Assembly: GCA_030403585.1 (NCBI GenBank)
Contig: JAUEPE010000045.1
Span: 1 to 54,066 of the forward strand
Length of the DNA: 54,066 bases
Source: Frankia sp. RB7
GTDB taxonomy: Bacteria; Pseudomonadota; Alphaproteobacteria; Rhizobiales; Xanthobacteraceae
Direction: 5' to 3'
Of the stretch, positions 25,366-33,989 are shown in pieces (positions within the stretch are counted from its first letter, which is position 1; each line of letters begins with the position of its first letter). The notes under the pieces were generated by a model. That model was given only the letters and a program-made list of their open reading frames with translations, was not told where the DNA came from and ran no database searches. The position numbers were made by a program, and so were the translations under genes.

Positions 25366-25955
25366 CCCGCTTGCCCATGCGCCTGAGGGAATTCCGAGCC
25401 GACGAAAAGGCCGTGGCAGCCATCGAGCTTGCTATCGTGCTGCCGTTCATGCTGCTGCTTTGCATGGGCGGAGTCGAACTCGGCAACGCGCTCTCGATCA
25501 ACGTCAAGGTCACGGCTACGGTACATACGATCGCCGATATCCTGTCGCAGAATAAATGCGTGACCACGAGCGACGTCACCGGCATTCTCAGCGCCTCGTC
25601 GAAAGTTCTATCACCCTATGACGTCACCAAGGCCGTCGTGACCGTCTCGGAGGTGCAGCCAACCGGCGACAACGTCACGGCCAAGGTGGTCTGGAGCCAG
25701 TCACTCAACGGCACGGCAAGAACGACTGGAACGACCGTCACCCTGCCGACATCCCTGACGGGGGTGCCGACGACAGCTGGGCTTATTCTTGGCGAGGCGA
25801 CGTACTTCTATACGCCGAACCTCGGCTACACGATCAGCGGGACGGTTTCGCTCAGCGACAGCTACTACCTGTATCCTCGCCAAACGAGCTTTGTCCCTAC
25901 CATCACAAGCGGGTCGACGCCGCCCGTCCCAGGTACGTCATGTCCAACCTCCTGA
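25362..25955 (+). CDS. TadE-like pseudopilin protein (second)
   Basis: A 197-residue protein beginning with a basic head and the TadE signature DEKAVAAIELAIVLPFMLLL, then an extracytoplasmic beta-rich region ending in Pro/Ser/Cys. The ATG at 25362 overlaps the stop of the previous gene (ATGA), so translation is coupled. With its neighbours it forms a small Tad-like module, likely at the inner membrane or cell surface. The partner secretion machinery is not in the window. Confidence 0.8.
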   Translation: MTRLPMRLREFRADEKAVAAIELAIVLPFMLLLCMGGVELGNALSINVKVTATVHTIADILSQNKCVTTSDVTGILSASSKVLSPYDVTKAVVTVSEVQPTGDNVTAKVVWSQSLNGTARTTGTTVTLPTSLTGVPTTAGLILGEATYFYTPNLGYTISGTVSLSDSYYLYPRQTSFVPTITSGSTPPVPGTSCPTS

Positions 25956-25965
25956 CGTGCCGCTT

Positions 25966-26005
25966 CTCGCAAAAAAAGCCCGGCTGAATCAGCCGGGCTT
26001 TTTCG
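25966..26005. terminator. Bidirectional terminator between the TadE operon and the phasin gene
   Basis: AGCCCGGCTGA...TCAGCCGGGCT forms a long G+C-rich stem with A7 before it and T5 after it. It sits between two convergent genes and can serve both. Confidence 0.9.
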
Positions 26006-26024
26006 ATTCCAGAAGCTCGGAAAA

Positions 26025-26363
26025 TTATTGGGCGGCCGGGGTGAACTTCGACACGACCGTTTCGACCGGCTTGAATGCCTGCTTGGCGAGGTCGCTGTAG
26101 AGGCCGGCGATCTTCTGCGATTCCGCGACGAAGGTCTCGTAGGCGGAACGGGCGAAATCGGTCTGAGCTTCCATCGCCTTGTCCAGCGACTTCACGCCGG
26201 AAAGCTTCTCGACGAAGGACTTGGTGTCTTCAAAAGACTTCTTGGTGTAGTCGCCATAAGCGCTGGCGATCGCCTGGAGGCCGTGCTGCACCGAGGTCGC
26301 GGAAGCAACGTAAGTCTCGAAATGCTCTTTTCCGTAGTTCTGAAAGTCTTCAACCTTGAACAT
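26025..26363 (-). CDS. phaP: Phasin family polyhydroxyalkanoate granule protein
   Basis: A 112-residue, all-helical amphipathic protein of the phasin family (Phasin_2 pattern: KEHFETYVASATSVQHGLQ, then FVEKLSGVKSLDKAMEAQTDFARSAYETF). Phasins coat polyhydroxybutyrate granules in the cytoplasm and limit their size. The ATG at 26363 follows AAGGA. Two GTGC-N3-GCAC dyads in its upstream region resemble PhaR operators, so repression by PhaR when no polymer is present is likely. Confidence 0.88.
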   Translation of the reverse strand: MFKVEDFQNYGKEHFETYVASATSVQHGLQAIASAYGDYTKKSFEDTKSFVEKLSGVKSLDKAMEAQTDFARSAYETFVAESQKIAGLYSDLAKQAFKPVETVVSKFTPAAQ

Positions 26364-26426
26364 CTTGGAATCCTTTTCCCTGGCTCGCGTCCGGAAGCCC
26401 CGGCTCCCTGACTCTGCCCACAATTA

Positions 26427-26466
26427 GTGCAGCGCACAAAAAAGTCAAGAATATTGTGCGACGCAC
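26427..26466 (-). promoter_or_regulatory. Two dyads likely bound by PhaR upstream of the phasin gene
   Basis: GTGCAGCGCAC at 26427-26437 and GTGCGACGCAC at 26456-26466 share the pattern GTGC-N3-GCAC, each followed by a run of A. Their centres are 29 bp apart. The second extends to a perfect TTGTGC-N3-GCACAA. TGC/GCA-rich dyads of this sort are bound by PhaR/AniA-type repressors at phasin promoters in other alphaproteobacteria; here the assignment is inferred from position. The gap 26364-26751 shows no gene. Confidence 0.5.
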
Positions 26467-26751
26467 AAAAATCGATGCAAGTTACGGAGATTCCCGGGCT
26501 TTCCCGCAAGGGTTCCTTAAGGTTTTGGAAACCCCGGCCCCCTACCTTGATTCTCTGGACGTGTTCACCTTCCGCAGACGGTCAAAAGCCGTTTGAGAAC
26601 ATCACCTTAGCCAGAACAGCGGCTCAGGCTCAACGTCTCCCGCAGTGAGCACCAGCGGAGAGACAGCCTGAGCAGGTAATGATCCCGGGTCCGCAGGGCA
26701 CAATTTCGCCTCACGAGCCGGTGATCAAGTCACAAACGGGGACGGGGTTCC

Positions 26752-28572
26752 ATGCTTCGTAACAACTGGTCTTCCTCGCGCTTGGCGCGGGTTGGCGTTT
26801 TCGGGCTTCTCACGGTCACCACTGCCGTGATCTTCACGACCGACGCCGCCGACGCGCGGCGCTATCGGCGCCACTACGCGCACCACCGGGTGCAGCATGA
26901 AGCGTCTGAGAGTTCCAGTCCGAAATTCGCGTCGATCATCGTCGATGGCAATTCAGGCACGGTGCTCCAGTCGAACAGCCCCGACGGGCTTCGCCATCCC
27001 GCCTCGCTCACCAAGATCATGACGCTCTATCTGCTGTTCGAGCGTCTCGAGTCTGGCAAGATGAAACTCGACACCGAGATGCCGGTGTCGCAGCACGCAG
27101 CCGACCAGGATCCGACCAAGCTCAATCTGCGCGCCGGCCAGACCATCCGCGTCGAGGACGCGATCAAGGGTCTCGTCACCCGCTCCGCCAACGACGCTGC
27201 CGTTGTGATCGCCGAAGCGATCGGCGGCGACGAGGACGATTTCGCCGCGATGATGACGCGCAAGGCGCGCGCGCTCGGCATGTCCAAGACGGTCTACCGC
27301 AACGCCAACGGCCTTCCCAACGACGAGCAGGTGACGACCGCGCGTGACCAGGCCACGCTCGGCCGCGCCATCCAGGAGCGCTTCCCGCGCTACTATCGCT
27401 ATTTCTCGACCACCTCGTTCACCTGGCGCGGCGAGCAGATCCGCAACCACAATCACCTGCTCGGCAGCGTCGAGGGCGTGGACGGCATCAAGACCGGCTA
27501 CACCCGCGCCTCCGGCTTCAATCTCGTGACCTCGATGCGCCGCGGCAATCGCCATTTGATCGGCGTGGTGCTCGGCGGCCGCAGCGGCGGCTCGCGCGAC
27601 GCCATCATGCGCAATCTGCTCGCGGAGAACATCGAGAAGGGCGCAACCACCCGCACTGTCTTGGCGGTGACCGAGCGCAACGGTGCCGACACTAGCACCG
27701 ACGTCGCCGATGCCTTGGATACCCCGGCCCGTCCGGCTGCGCCGGTTCAGGTCGCCGTAGCCTCTGCCCCCGAGGCACCGGCGCCGCGTCCCTCCTCGCG
27801 CCTGTCGGCCCTTGCGGCCGCGACCGCCGCGATGCCGCCCACCCAGCCCAAGCCCGAAGCCAAACCCATGGAGTCCAAGATCGAGCCCGCGCCGCTTACC
27901 AATGGCGTGATCTCGAGCCAGCCGCTCTCCCTCATTCCGGGTTCGTCGGAGCCGATGAAGCCGGTCCGGGTCAAGACGGTTCAGGTCAAGGCCGGCGCGG
28001 TCAAGGTCGCGTCCGCCGCCCCGACCCAGGTCGCGCCGCAGATCACCAACACGATTTCGTCCCGCACCGATGTCGCCGAGACCTCCGGCGCTGTCGTCGC
28101 CAGGGCCGACATCATCAACAGGCCGGAGCCGGCCCGAGCCGAGGTCACCCGGACCGAGATGCCGCAGCAGCCGGCAGGCTTCGGCACCGGCAACGGCGTC
28201 CTCGGCGTGCTGCCCGCGGCCACCGCCGGTGCCCCAGCGCCCGCTCCGGTCGCGAAGCTCGCCTCAGCCGATCCGGCATCGCAGCCGATCCAGATCAGCG
28301 CCACCACCAAGTCGGTCGCCACCCATAGCGGCTGGATCGTCCAGGTTGGCGCGCTCGAGAGCGAGAGCGAGGCCCAGCAGCGAATTGAAGCCGCGCGCAG
28401 TTCGGCCCGCGGCCTGCTCAGCAAGGCCGATCCGTTCACCGAGCCTGTCGTCGCCAGGGACAATCGCAAGCTCTACCGCGCCCGCTTTGCCGGGCTCGAA
28501 CGGGATCAGGCCGAAGCCGTCTGCCGGGCGCTGAAGCGCGCCGACATCTCCTGCATGACCGTCCGCAACTGA
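26752..28572 (+). CDS. D-alanyl-D-alanine carboxypeptidase (PBP5-like) with C-terminal SPOR domain
   Basis: A 606-residue exported peptidase. A signal sequence (residues 1-35) precedes an S11 peptidase domain at about 55-310 with motif SLTK (Ser85, Lys88), SAN (145-147) and KTG (247-249), all intact. A Pro/Ala/Val-rich low-complexity stretch of about 200 residues leads to a SPOR domain (about 525-606: WIVQVGALESESEAQQRIEAA), which targets denuded glycan at the division septum. It trims terminal D-alanine from pentapeptide stems in the periplasm. Length exceeds E. coli DacA because of the linker and SPOR. ATG at 26752 is preceded by GGGACGGGG. Confidence 0.92.
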   Translation: MLRNNWSSSRLARVGVFGLLTVTTAVIFTTDAADARRYRRHYAHHRVQHEASESSSPKFASIIVDGNSGTVLQSNSPDGLRHPASLTKIMTLYLLFERLESGKMKLDTEMPVSQHAADQDPTKLNLRAGQTIRVEDAIKGLVTRSANDAAVVIAEAIGGDEDDFAAMMTRKARALGMSKTVYRNANGLPNDEQVTTARDQATLGRAIQERFPRYYRYFSTTSFTWRGEQIRNHNHLLGSVEGVDGIKTGYTRASGFNLVTSMRRGNRHLIGVVLGGRSGGSRDAIMRNLLAENIEKGATTRTVLAVTERNGADTSTDVADALDTPARPAAPVQVAVASAPEAPAPRPSSRLSALAAATAAMPPTQPKPEAKPMESKIEPAPLTNGVISSQPLSLIPGSSEPMKPVRVKTVQVKAGAVKVASAAPTQVAPQITNTISSRTDVAETSGAVVARADIINRPEPARAEVTRTEMPQQPAGFGTGNGVLGVLPAATAGAPAPAPVAKLASADPASQPIQISATTKSVATHSGWIVQVGALESESEAQQRIEAARSSARGLLSKADPFTEPVVARDNRKLYRARFAGLERDQAEAVCRALKRADISCMTVRN

Positions 28573-28594
28573 TCTTCCTGACCCCTCCAGGCGG

Positions 28595-28632
28595 AATGCC
28601 CGCGCCTTGCGCGGGCATTCTTGCTTTTGGGA
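28595..28632 (+). terminator. Intrinsic terminator after the carboxypeptidase gene
   Basis: GAATGCCCGCG and CGCGGGCATTC pair over a short loop, followed by a T-rich stretch (TTGCTTTT). It lies about 25 bp after the stop. Confidence 0.8.
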
Positions 28633-28796
28633 TGCGGTGGCGCTGGAGGCTGTTCCGCGACAACCTCTCGTCAAGGATTTACGGTTAAAACTTTACTCAA
28701 GGGATCGACCACGCCGACAATGGCGGGCATCGGGGCGACGGCAAACAGAGCAAGCGGAGCTCACGCGGTACGGGCGTTTGTAGCGTGGTGCCGGAG

Positions 28797-29522
28797 TTAG
28801 CCGTTATGCGTACGAAGCAGAGTATCCTTGGCCTCGTTTACACGGGCAGCGAGGTACGTCGAGCCCCCCTGGTCGGGATGCAGTTTCTTCATGAGGGATT
28901 TGTGCGCCCGGCTGATGTCGTCGCGCCCCGCCCCCGGCTGCAAGCCAAGGATCTGATAGGCCTCCTCCGCCGTCATTTTGCCGCTCGACGCCGTGCGGCG
29001 CTGCCCCCCTGCCGCGTTGCCCTGCGCGTTCTGACGCCAAGCGGGAAACCGGCGGTCCAAATAGCTTTCAAGTAAGGCCACGCTCTCGGCGTCGAGCGCC
29101 GGGACCATCGCCAGCAGGCTTGCAAGATCGAACTCGTCGAGACCGCGTCCGGCGTGGGGCCCGGCGACGATCTGGCCCGAGAGCTGCCCGGACTCGTGAT
29201 CGAGCCGCATGTCCAGGAATGGCGAACGCACGCGCGAGCGCTGGCCGGACGAGCGCGTCGCCCCGCCGCCGAACATGCTCCCGATATTGCCGAAGCCCGC
29301 ATTCGCCAACGGCGTCCAGCCGAGCAGTCCGGCACCGAATAGCCCGAGCGGGATCGCCACCGCCAATTCGCCGCGCAAGCCCGTGAAGGCGGCTACCGCG
29401 AGCGCGACCACGCCGCCCCCGACCTTGATGGCGCGCGCGAGCACCGCCGGATTGGCGGCGCGGAACATCTGGAGCGCCAGATAAAGCGTGATGATTGCTA
29501 CAAGGCCGGCGATCAGGGTCAT
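28797..29522 (-). CDS. Membrane-anchored J-domain protein
   Basis: A 241-residue protein. The N terminus has two hydrophobic segments (residues 1-20 and 35-75), a linker rich in Gly/Ala/Arg, then a C-terminal J domain at about 180-241 with the HPD motif (KKLHPDQGG), as in TIM14/Pam18 and DjlA-type co-chaperones. J domains stimulate the Hsp70 ATPase. The J domain would lie in the cytoplasm at the inner membrane. The VWA gene further along is of a type often near this one in rhizobia; here a TehA-like gene separates them. The client is unknown. Confidence 0.8.
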   Translation of the reverse strand: MTLIAGLVAIITLYLALQMFRAANPAVLARAIKVGGGVVALAVAAFTGLRGELAVAIPLGLFGAGLLGWTPLANAGFGNIGSMFGGGATRSSGQRSRVRSPFLDMRLDHESGQLSGQIVAGPHAGRGLDEFDLASLLAMVPALDAESVALLESYLDRRFPAWRQNAQGNAAGGQRRTASSGKMTAEEAYQILGLQPGAGRDDISRAHKSLMKKLHPDQGGSTYLAARVNEAKDTLLRTHNG

Positions 29523-29703
29523 GGTGGGAATATAGTCGCCCTCTTGTCAAAAAGCATGGTGTCGTTCCCTCCGTCCAAGATCGGAAGGTGACACGACAGG
29601 CTCTTTTGCCGATAAGCACTCTGCCCAATCATTCCGGCACGCGCGGCCGTAACGACGATCGCGTCATCATCGTAGGAGCGATGGCAAGGGTTTGGGGGAG
29701 ACG

Positions 29704-30696
29704 ATGAGCAGCGGATTCAAGCCACCGATCGTGCCGGCCGGTTTCTTCGGCATCGTCCTCGGTCTAGCAGGTCTCGGCAATGCCTGGCGTGCCGCACACC
29801 AAGTCTGGCACTTGCCGGCGATCGTCGGCGAAATCATCTTCGCCGTCGCCGCAATCGTCTGGGCGGTGCTGATTGCGCTGTTCGCACTGCGCTGGATTTT
29901 CGCGCGCGCGGAGTCGCTCAGTGAAGCCCATCACCCGGTCCAGTGCTGCTTCATTGGCCTCGCCGGCGTCTCCACCATGCTGATCGCGATTGCCGCAGAG
30001 CCCTATTCGCGCTTCGCCGCCATCATCCCGTTCGGTCTCGGCGCAGCGTTCACGCTTGGTTTCGCGCTGTGGCGGACGGGACTGTTGTGGCGCGGCAATC
30101 GAGATCACACGGCAACAACGCCGGTGCTCTATTTGCCGACCGTTGCGGGCGGCTTCGTCACGGCCGGCGTTTCAGCGGCGCTCGGCTACCCCGATTGGGG
30201 ACAGCTCGCCTTCGGCGTGGCGCTGTTCTCCTGGTTCGCGATCGAGTCGGTGCTGCTGCATCGGCTCTATACCGTCGAAACCCTTCCCGTCGCGCTGCGT
30301 CCGACGCTCGGCATCCAGCTCGCACCGCCCGTGGTCGGTGCGGTCGCCTATCTCGCGATCAATGGCGGTGTCCCCGACATGTTCGCGCATATCCTGGTCG
30401 GATACGGGCTGATGATGGCCCTGCTGCTGCTTCGCCTGCTGCCCTGGATCATGGAGCAGCCATTCTCGGTGTCCTATTGGGGCTTCACCTTCGGTGCGAC
30501 CGCACTTGCGATCGCGCCGATCCGCATGGTCGGGCATGGCGACACCGGCGCGATCGCGTTGCTCGCGCCCTACCTGTTCGCGGCCGCCAATATCGTGGTT
30601 GGACTGATCGCACTCGGCACGCTGCGCCTGATTGTGCAGGGTCGCTTGCTGCCGCCTGTCGCCGGCGCACCACCGCCGCAGGCTGCGCCGGCTTGA
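29704..30696 (+). CDS. TehA/SLAC1 family anion channel or tellurite-resistance protein
   Basis: A 330-residue protein with about ten membrane helices of the TehA/SLAC1 family, which includes tellurite-resistance proteins and dicarboxylate or anion channels. The helix-start FKPPIVPAGFFGIVLGLAGLG and the central gating-region Phe are as in E. coli TehA. ATG at 29704 has GGGGGAG six bases upstream; a TTG four codons earlier is in frame but unlikely. Its stop lies four bases from the convergent VWA gene. Whether it conducts tellurite, chloride or C4-dicarboxylates cannot be told. Confidence 0.8.
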   Translation: MSSGFKPPIVPAGFFGIVLGLAGLGNAWRAAHQVWHLPAIVGEIIFAVAAIVWAVLIALFALRWIFARAESLSEAHHPVQCCFIGLAGVSTMLIAIAAEPYSRFAAIIPFGLGAAFTLGFALWRTGLLWRGNRDHTATTPVLYLPTVAGGFVTAGVSAALGYPDWGQLAFGVALFSWFAIESVLLHRLYTVETLPVALRPTLGIQLAPPVVGAVAYLAINGGVPDMFAHILVGYGLMMALLLLRLLPWIMEQPFSVSYWGFTFGATALAIAPIRMVGHGDTGAIALLAPYLFAAANIVVGLIALGTLRLIVQGRLLPPVAGAPPPQAAPA

Positions 30697-30700
30697 CCTG

Positions 30701-31456
30701 CTACTTCATCTGTCCGATCAGCTGCGCCGCGCCGCTCGCCGTCCTCGCCAGTTTCAATAGTGCCTCGCGGCCGCCGGCGGCGTAGGCCGCAGCGGCCCGC
30801 AACAACTCGCGCAATTGCGCCGCCGCGCCCGGATCGAACCGGCACCAGGCACCGCCAGTCAGGCGCGCGATCTCGCGAAACGCCTGTTCGGCGACCGCAT
30901 CATGGCCTTCCTGAAACAGGAACACCGGCACCTTCAGCATGCCGAGCTCGCCGGCCCTGGCGCAGAGCGCGTCGACCTTCTCCTCCATGGCGTCGCCGAC
31001 AAAGACCACGGCACGCACGCCCGATGCGACCGCTTCGCGCCGCGCGTCGGTCAACACCCTGCCGATCTGGGTGTCGCCACCGCGGCAGTCGATCTTGCTC
31101 ATCAGCGTCGCAAGCTTGCCGCTGTCCGAAATCCAGCCGGTGGCACGGCATTCGTTGAAGCCGCGGTAATAGACGAGCCGGATATCCAAACTGCCGAGCG
31201 CCGCCGCTTCGCGAAACATGTCCGCCTGAAGCGCGCAGGCCATGTCCCAGGTCGGCTGCCGGCTCATCGTCGCATCCAGCGCGAAGATCAAGCGGCCCTT
31301 CGCGCCGGGCGCATGCGGCGACAGCGCACGCGCCTTGGCAACGAAGGCGGCGACGTCCTCCGAAGTCGCGGTCTTTGCCTGCGGCAACGCGCCGTCACGT
31401 TCGGCTCGCGCCGAGACGGCATCGCTATTGCGCGGTTTGACGGGGTCGCCGGACAT
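30701..31456 (-). CDS. VWA-domain protein, cytoplasmic
   Basis: A 251-residue protein with a von Willebrand A fold from about residue 55 to 215. The MIDAS motif is ALDATMSRQPTW (D-x-T-x-S), and the lysine-rich and Gly motifs that follow fit the fold. No signal peptide is seen, so it is probably cytoplasmic. Such alphaproteobacterial proteins occur near J-domain genes and may act in a chaperone-linked process, but no function is established. ATG at 31456. Confidence 0.75.
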   Translation of the reverse strand: MSGDPVKPRNSDAVSARAERDGALPQAKTATSEDVAAFVAKARALSPHAPGAKGRLIFALDATMSRQPTWDMACALQADMFREAAALGSLDIRLVYYRGFNECRATGWISDSGKLATLMSKIDCRGGDTQIGRVLTDARREAVASGVRAVVFVGDAMEEKVDALCARAGELGMLKVPVFLFQEGHDAVAEQAFREIARLTGGAWCRFDPGAAAQLRELLRAAAAYAAGGREALLKLARTASGAAQLIGQMK

Positions 31457-31586
31457 TCGTGGCTCGCTTGGTCTGAAGCCACCAATGTGGATAGCATGCC
31501 CTGCCCGGTCAATGTGCAGAGCCTCCGCAGGCGGGTGCCGACGGAGGCTCTGAAACTTGCTTCGAGCTATTGGCTGGTCAGATAGA

Positions 31587-32447
31587 TCAGCTCTTGGCTG
31601 GCGACATCAGGGCAACGGGACCCGGCTCGAGCACCCTCGGCGGCGACGACGTGGTGTCGACCGGCGCGATTGCGCTGTCAGTGTCGCTCAGGAATTTATC
31701 GAGCATGCCCTGGATCGAGTTCTTGGCCTGATCCGGACCGGTGTCACGCATGTCGTTGTGCTGGAAGTCGGTCTTGACGACCTGAATGCCGGCCTTCTCG
31801 CATTCCTCATCGGTCGGGATCACGCCTGGATCGGTCTTGAACTGCGGATCCTTTGAGCGGAACGACAGGATCTTGAACTTGCCGGCGGTGACGAAAGGCA
31901 CGCGGAGATTGTCCAGCGTCACGACCTTCTTGACCTCGTCCGGATACTGCTTGGCAAAATACATCGTTATATCGCCGCCCATGGAATGACCAACCATCGT
32001 CACCCTGGAATAGTCGGCGTTGGGCTGAACCTTCTTCATCTCCTGCATCGCCAGATGGATGTTGGCGACACCGCGCAGGATCTGCGGCAGGCGGCCGACA
32101 TAGAGCTCGCCGGGTTTGGTCACCATCGGCGGATCGGTCGGCAAATCATGCTGCGGGCTGACGACGAGATAGCCACGCGCGGCGAAGATGTTGGCGAGGA
32201 AGCCGTACTCGGTGTTCTTGACGGTGTTGCCGTGATTGATCACGGCGACCGGCATGGTGATCAAGCCGGCATTGGCCTGCATTTCCTTGTCGCGACGGAT
32301 CGCGATGTCGACAGGCACGGGACGGTTGTCGCGCGAAGCGTCGTAGAATGTGATGGTCTCGTGCTTGATGGCCCACTTGCTCGCCGTGAAATAGGCGACG
32401 CCGCAGAGGGCTCCGACAGAAACAAGAACGGCAATTCCACGCTTCAT
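31587..32447 (-). CDS. Exported alpha/beta hydrolase
   Basis: A 286-residue protein with a hydrophobic N-terminal helix (residues 4-24) and an alpha/beta-hydrolase fold. The nucleophile elbow is GHSMGG (Ser155), with NHGNTVKNTEYG forming an oxyanion-type segment (residues 71-82) and a candidate catalytic His in FQHNDM. Substrate unknown; carboxylesterase or acyl-transferring activity fits. It starts at ATG 32447 with GAGGACGAAA upstream. The last 40 residues are low-complexity. A stress-type promoter motif lies about 270 bp upstream and may drive it. Confidence 0.78.
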   Translation of the reverse strand: MKRGIAVLVSVGALCGVAYFTASKWAIKHETITFYDASRDNRPVPVDIAIRRDKEMQANAGLITMPVAVINHGNTVKNTEYGFLANIFAARGYLVVSPQHDLPTDPPMVTKPGELYVGRLPQILRGVANIHLAMQEMKKVQPNADYSRVTMVGHSMGGDITMYFAKQYPDEVKKVVTLDNLRVPFVTAGKFKILSFRSKDPQFKTDPGVIPTDEECEKAGIQVVKTDFQHNDMRDTGPDQAKNSIQGMLDKFLSDTDSAIAPVDTTSSPPRVLEPGPVALMSPAKS

Positions 32448-32715
32448 TTTCGTCCTCAGCCTCAGGTCTTGCGACCTGATCCCTGTTGAAAATCGTGTTG
32501 TTCGAGGAGCTCTTCGGCCCCTTCGCGCCTATTCCCTAATATATGTCACAGCCGCGTGACAGGAAGGCCAAATTTTGTGAACCGGCAGCCCTTTCGTTGT
32601 GCGCTGCACACGTTTCTTGGGCATCCCGCTCTCATAAGGCTACGTCAGGGTGCAAGTCACCATCCGACGCAACCGGTCTCGATTGGGTTCAATTTCGCGG
32701 TAAACGTGGAATGAA

Positions 32716-32740
32716 AACGGTCGAACGCATCCGCAGTTCC
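32716..32740 (-). promoter_or_regulatory. EcfG-type (general stress) promoter, minus strand
   Basis: On the minus strand GGAAC (32740-32736) is followed by exactly 16 bases and CGTT (32719-32716), the consensus of EcfG, the general stress sigma factor in rhizobia. The nearest gene on this strand is the alpha/beta hydrolase at 32447, 269 bp away. So it either has a long leader, or drives a small RNA or peptide in 32530-32700. The rest of 32448-32791 shows nothing convincing. Confidence 0.6.
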
Positions 32741-32791
32741 CACGGGAACCGGTCGTTTTGATCGATTGGAAGTAGCTTTATACCGTCCGGA

Positions 32792-33715
32792 TCAGGCGCC
32801 GAGGATGTCGTGGACCTCGAGCGGCTTGTCGACCTGGCTGAACCATTCGGCGCGATTTGCCGCACGGCGGCGGCCGCGCTCGTCGAGCGGTAATTTGAGC
32901 TGGCGGAGCAGGCTCGTCACCTCTTCCCGCGCGGTGAGATGGCCGAGATTGGGCCGCATCCCGAGCGTGGCCTCGTCGATCTCGTCGAGCGCCGTCAGGC
33001 CGCGCGGAAAAAACTCGCGATAGACGACGCGCTCGGCGAAGCCGTCGACGTAGCGGAAGCCGAGCCGCAGGGACAGATCCTTCAGCCCCTCGGCGACGAG
33101 TTGCTTGTTACGGGAGCCGAGCATCGACAGGCGGTTGCGCACCACGATCCAGTCGGTGGTCGAGCCGTCGAGCTGGCGGCGCTTGCGCCTCACGTCGCGC
33201 ACCATCTCGGCGTAGTGGCTTTCCCCTGTCACTGCGTAATTGGTGGGGTCGACGGTGCCGAGCACGTCGAAATCGAGGAAGCTGTCGTTGATCGGCGTGA
33301 CCAGCGTATCGGCCATCGAATGAGCCAGCCGCATCAGATAGCTGTCGGTGCCGGGCGTATCGATGACGATGAAGTCGAAACTGTTCTCGACAGCCGATAC
33401 CGCCTCCATGAATTGAAGGAACTCGGAATTCTCGTTCTCGGCGACCTGCATGGTCTCGCCGAGCTTGATGCAGCGATGCAGCGGCAGCTCGAGGTCGAGC
33501 TTGGTGCGGCGCGCCCATGCGGAGCGGTTGTTGATGTAGCGGGTGAAGCTTTGCTGGCGGCAGTCGAGATCGATGGTGGCGACACGCTGGCCGGCCTTCA
33601 GGAGCGCAACTGCGATGTGCAGGGCGGTGGTCGATTTGCCGGAGCCGCCTTTTTCATTGCCGAGCACGACGACATGCGCCGAGCCGGATTGGCTTTGGCT
33701 AGCCTGCACAAGCAT
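32792..33715 (-). CDS. mipZ: Division plane positioning ATPase MipZ
   Basis: A 307-residue ParA/MinD-type P-loop ATPase. The deviant Walker A is GNEKGGSGKSTT (residues 19-30; Lys22 and Lys27), and IVIDTPGTDSYLMRL is the Walker B region. MipZ binds ParB near the poles and, as a gradient, limits FtsZ assembly to midcell; the chromosome-positioning role is known from Caulobacter. The ATG at 33715 follows GAGGA; a GTG at 33730 is also in frame but has no ribosome site. Length fits the family. Confidence 0.92.
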   Translation of the reverse strand: MLVQASQSQSGSAHVVVLGNEKGGSGKSTTALHIAVALLKAGQRVATIDLDCRQQSFTRYINNRSAWARRTKLDLELPLHRCIKLGETMQVAENENSEFLQFMEAVSAVENSFDFIVIDTPGTDSYLMRLAHSMADTLVTPINDSFLDFDVLGTVDPTNYAVTGESHYAEMVRDVRRKRRQLDGSTTDWIVVRNRLSMLGSRNKQLVAEGLKDLSLRLGFRYVDGFAERVVYREFFPRGLTALDEIDEATLGMRPNLGHLTAREEVTSLLRQLKLPLDERGRRRAANRAEWFSQVDKPLEVHDILGA

Positions 33716-33989
33716 GGCGATCCTCAACACCCCTCAACAATATCTTCGAGATGGCCGCGTCTGCGGTCAAGTGAAATGCGTGACAGGATGACGAAATCAC
33801 GGTGCGCTGGTCTTCATCATGAATCGTGTCGCGGCGTCGCATCCGTGATCCAGCCCACGAGGGCGCGACATCCTCGCGGCAGGGGATGCTGTGCCGCATG
33901 TCGATGCATGGCGTCCACGACCGCCGCTTGTTAAGGTTAGCCGCAAGCGCGGCAGGCCGCGCCCACCCCCAAACGATCCCTGAGTCCCG

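Noticed and set aside
32529..32624. 31-codon minus-strand frame downstream of the stress promoter
   Set aside because: Weak ribosome site and no recognisable composition; noted only as a possible small ORF.
32740..32762. Second GGAAC on the plus strand, read as an EcfG promoter
   Set aside because: No CGTT at 16-17 bases downstream on that strand.
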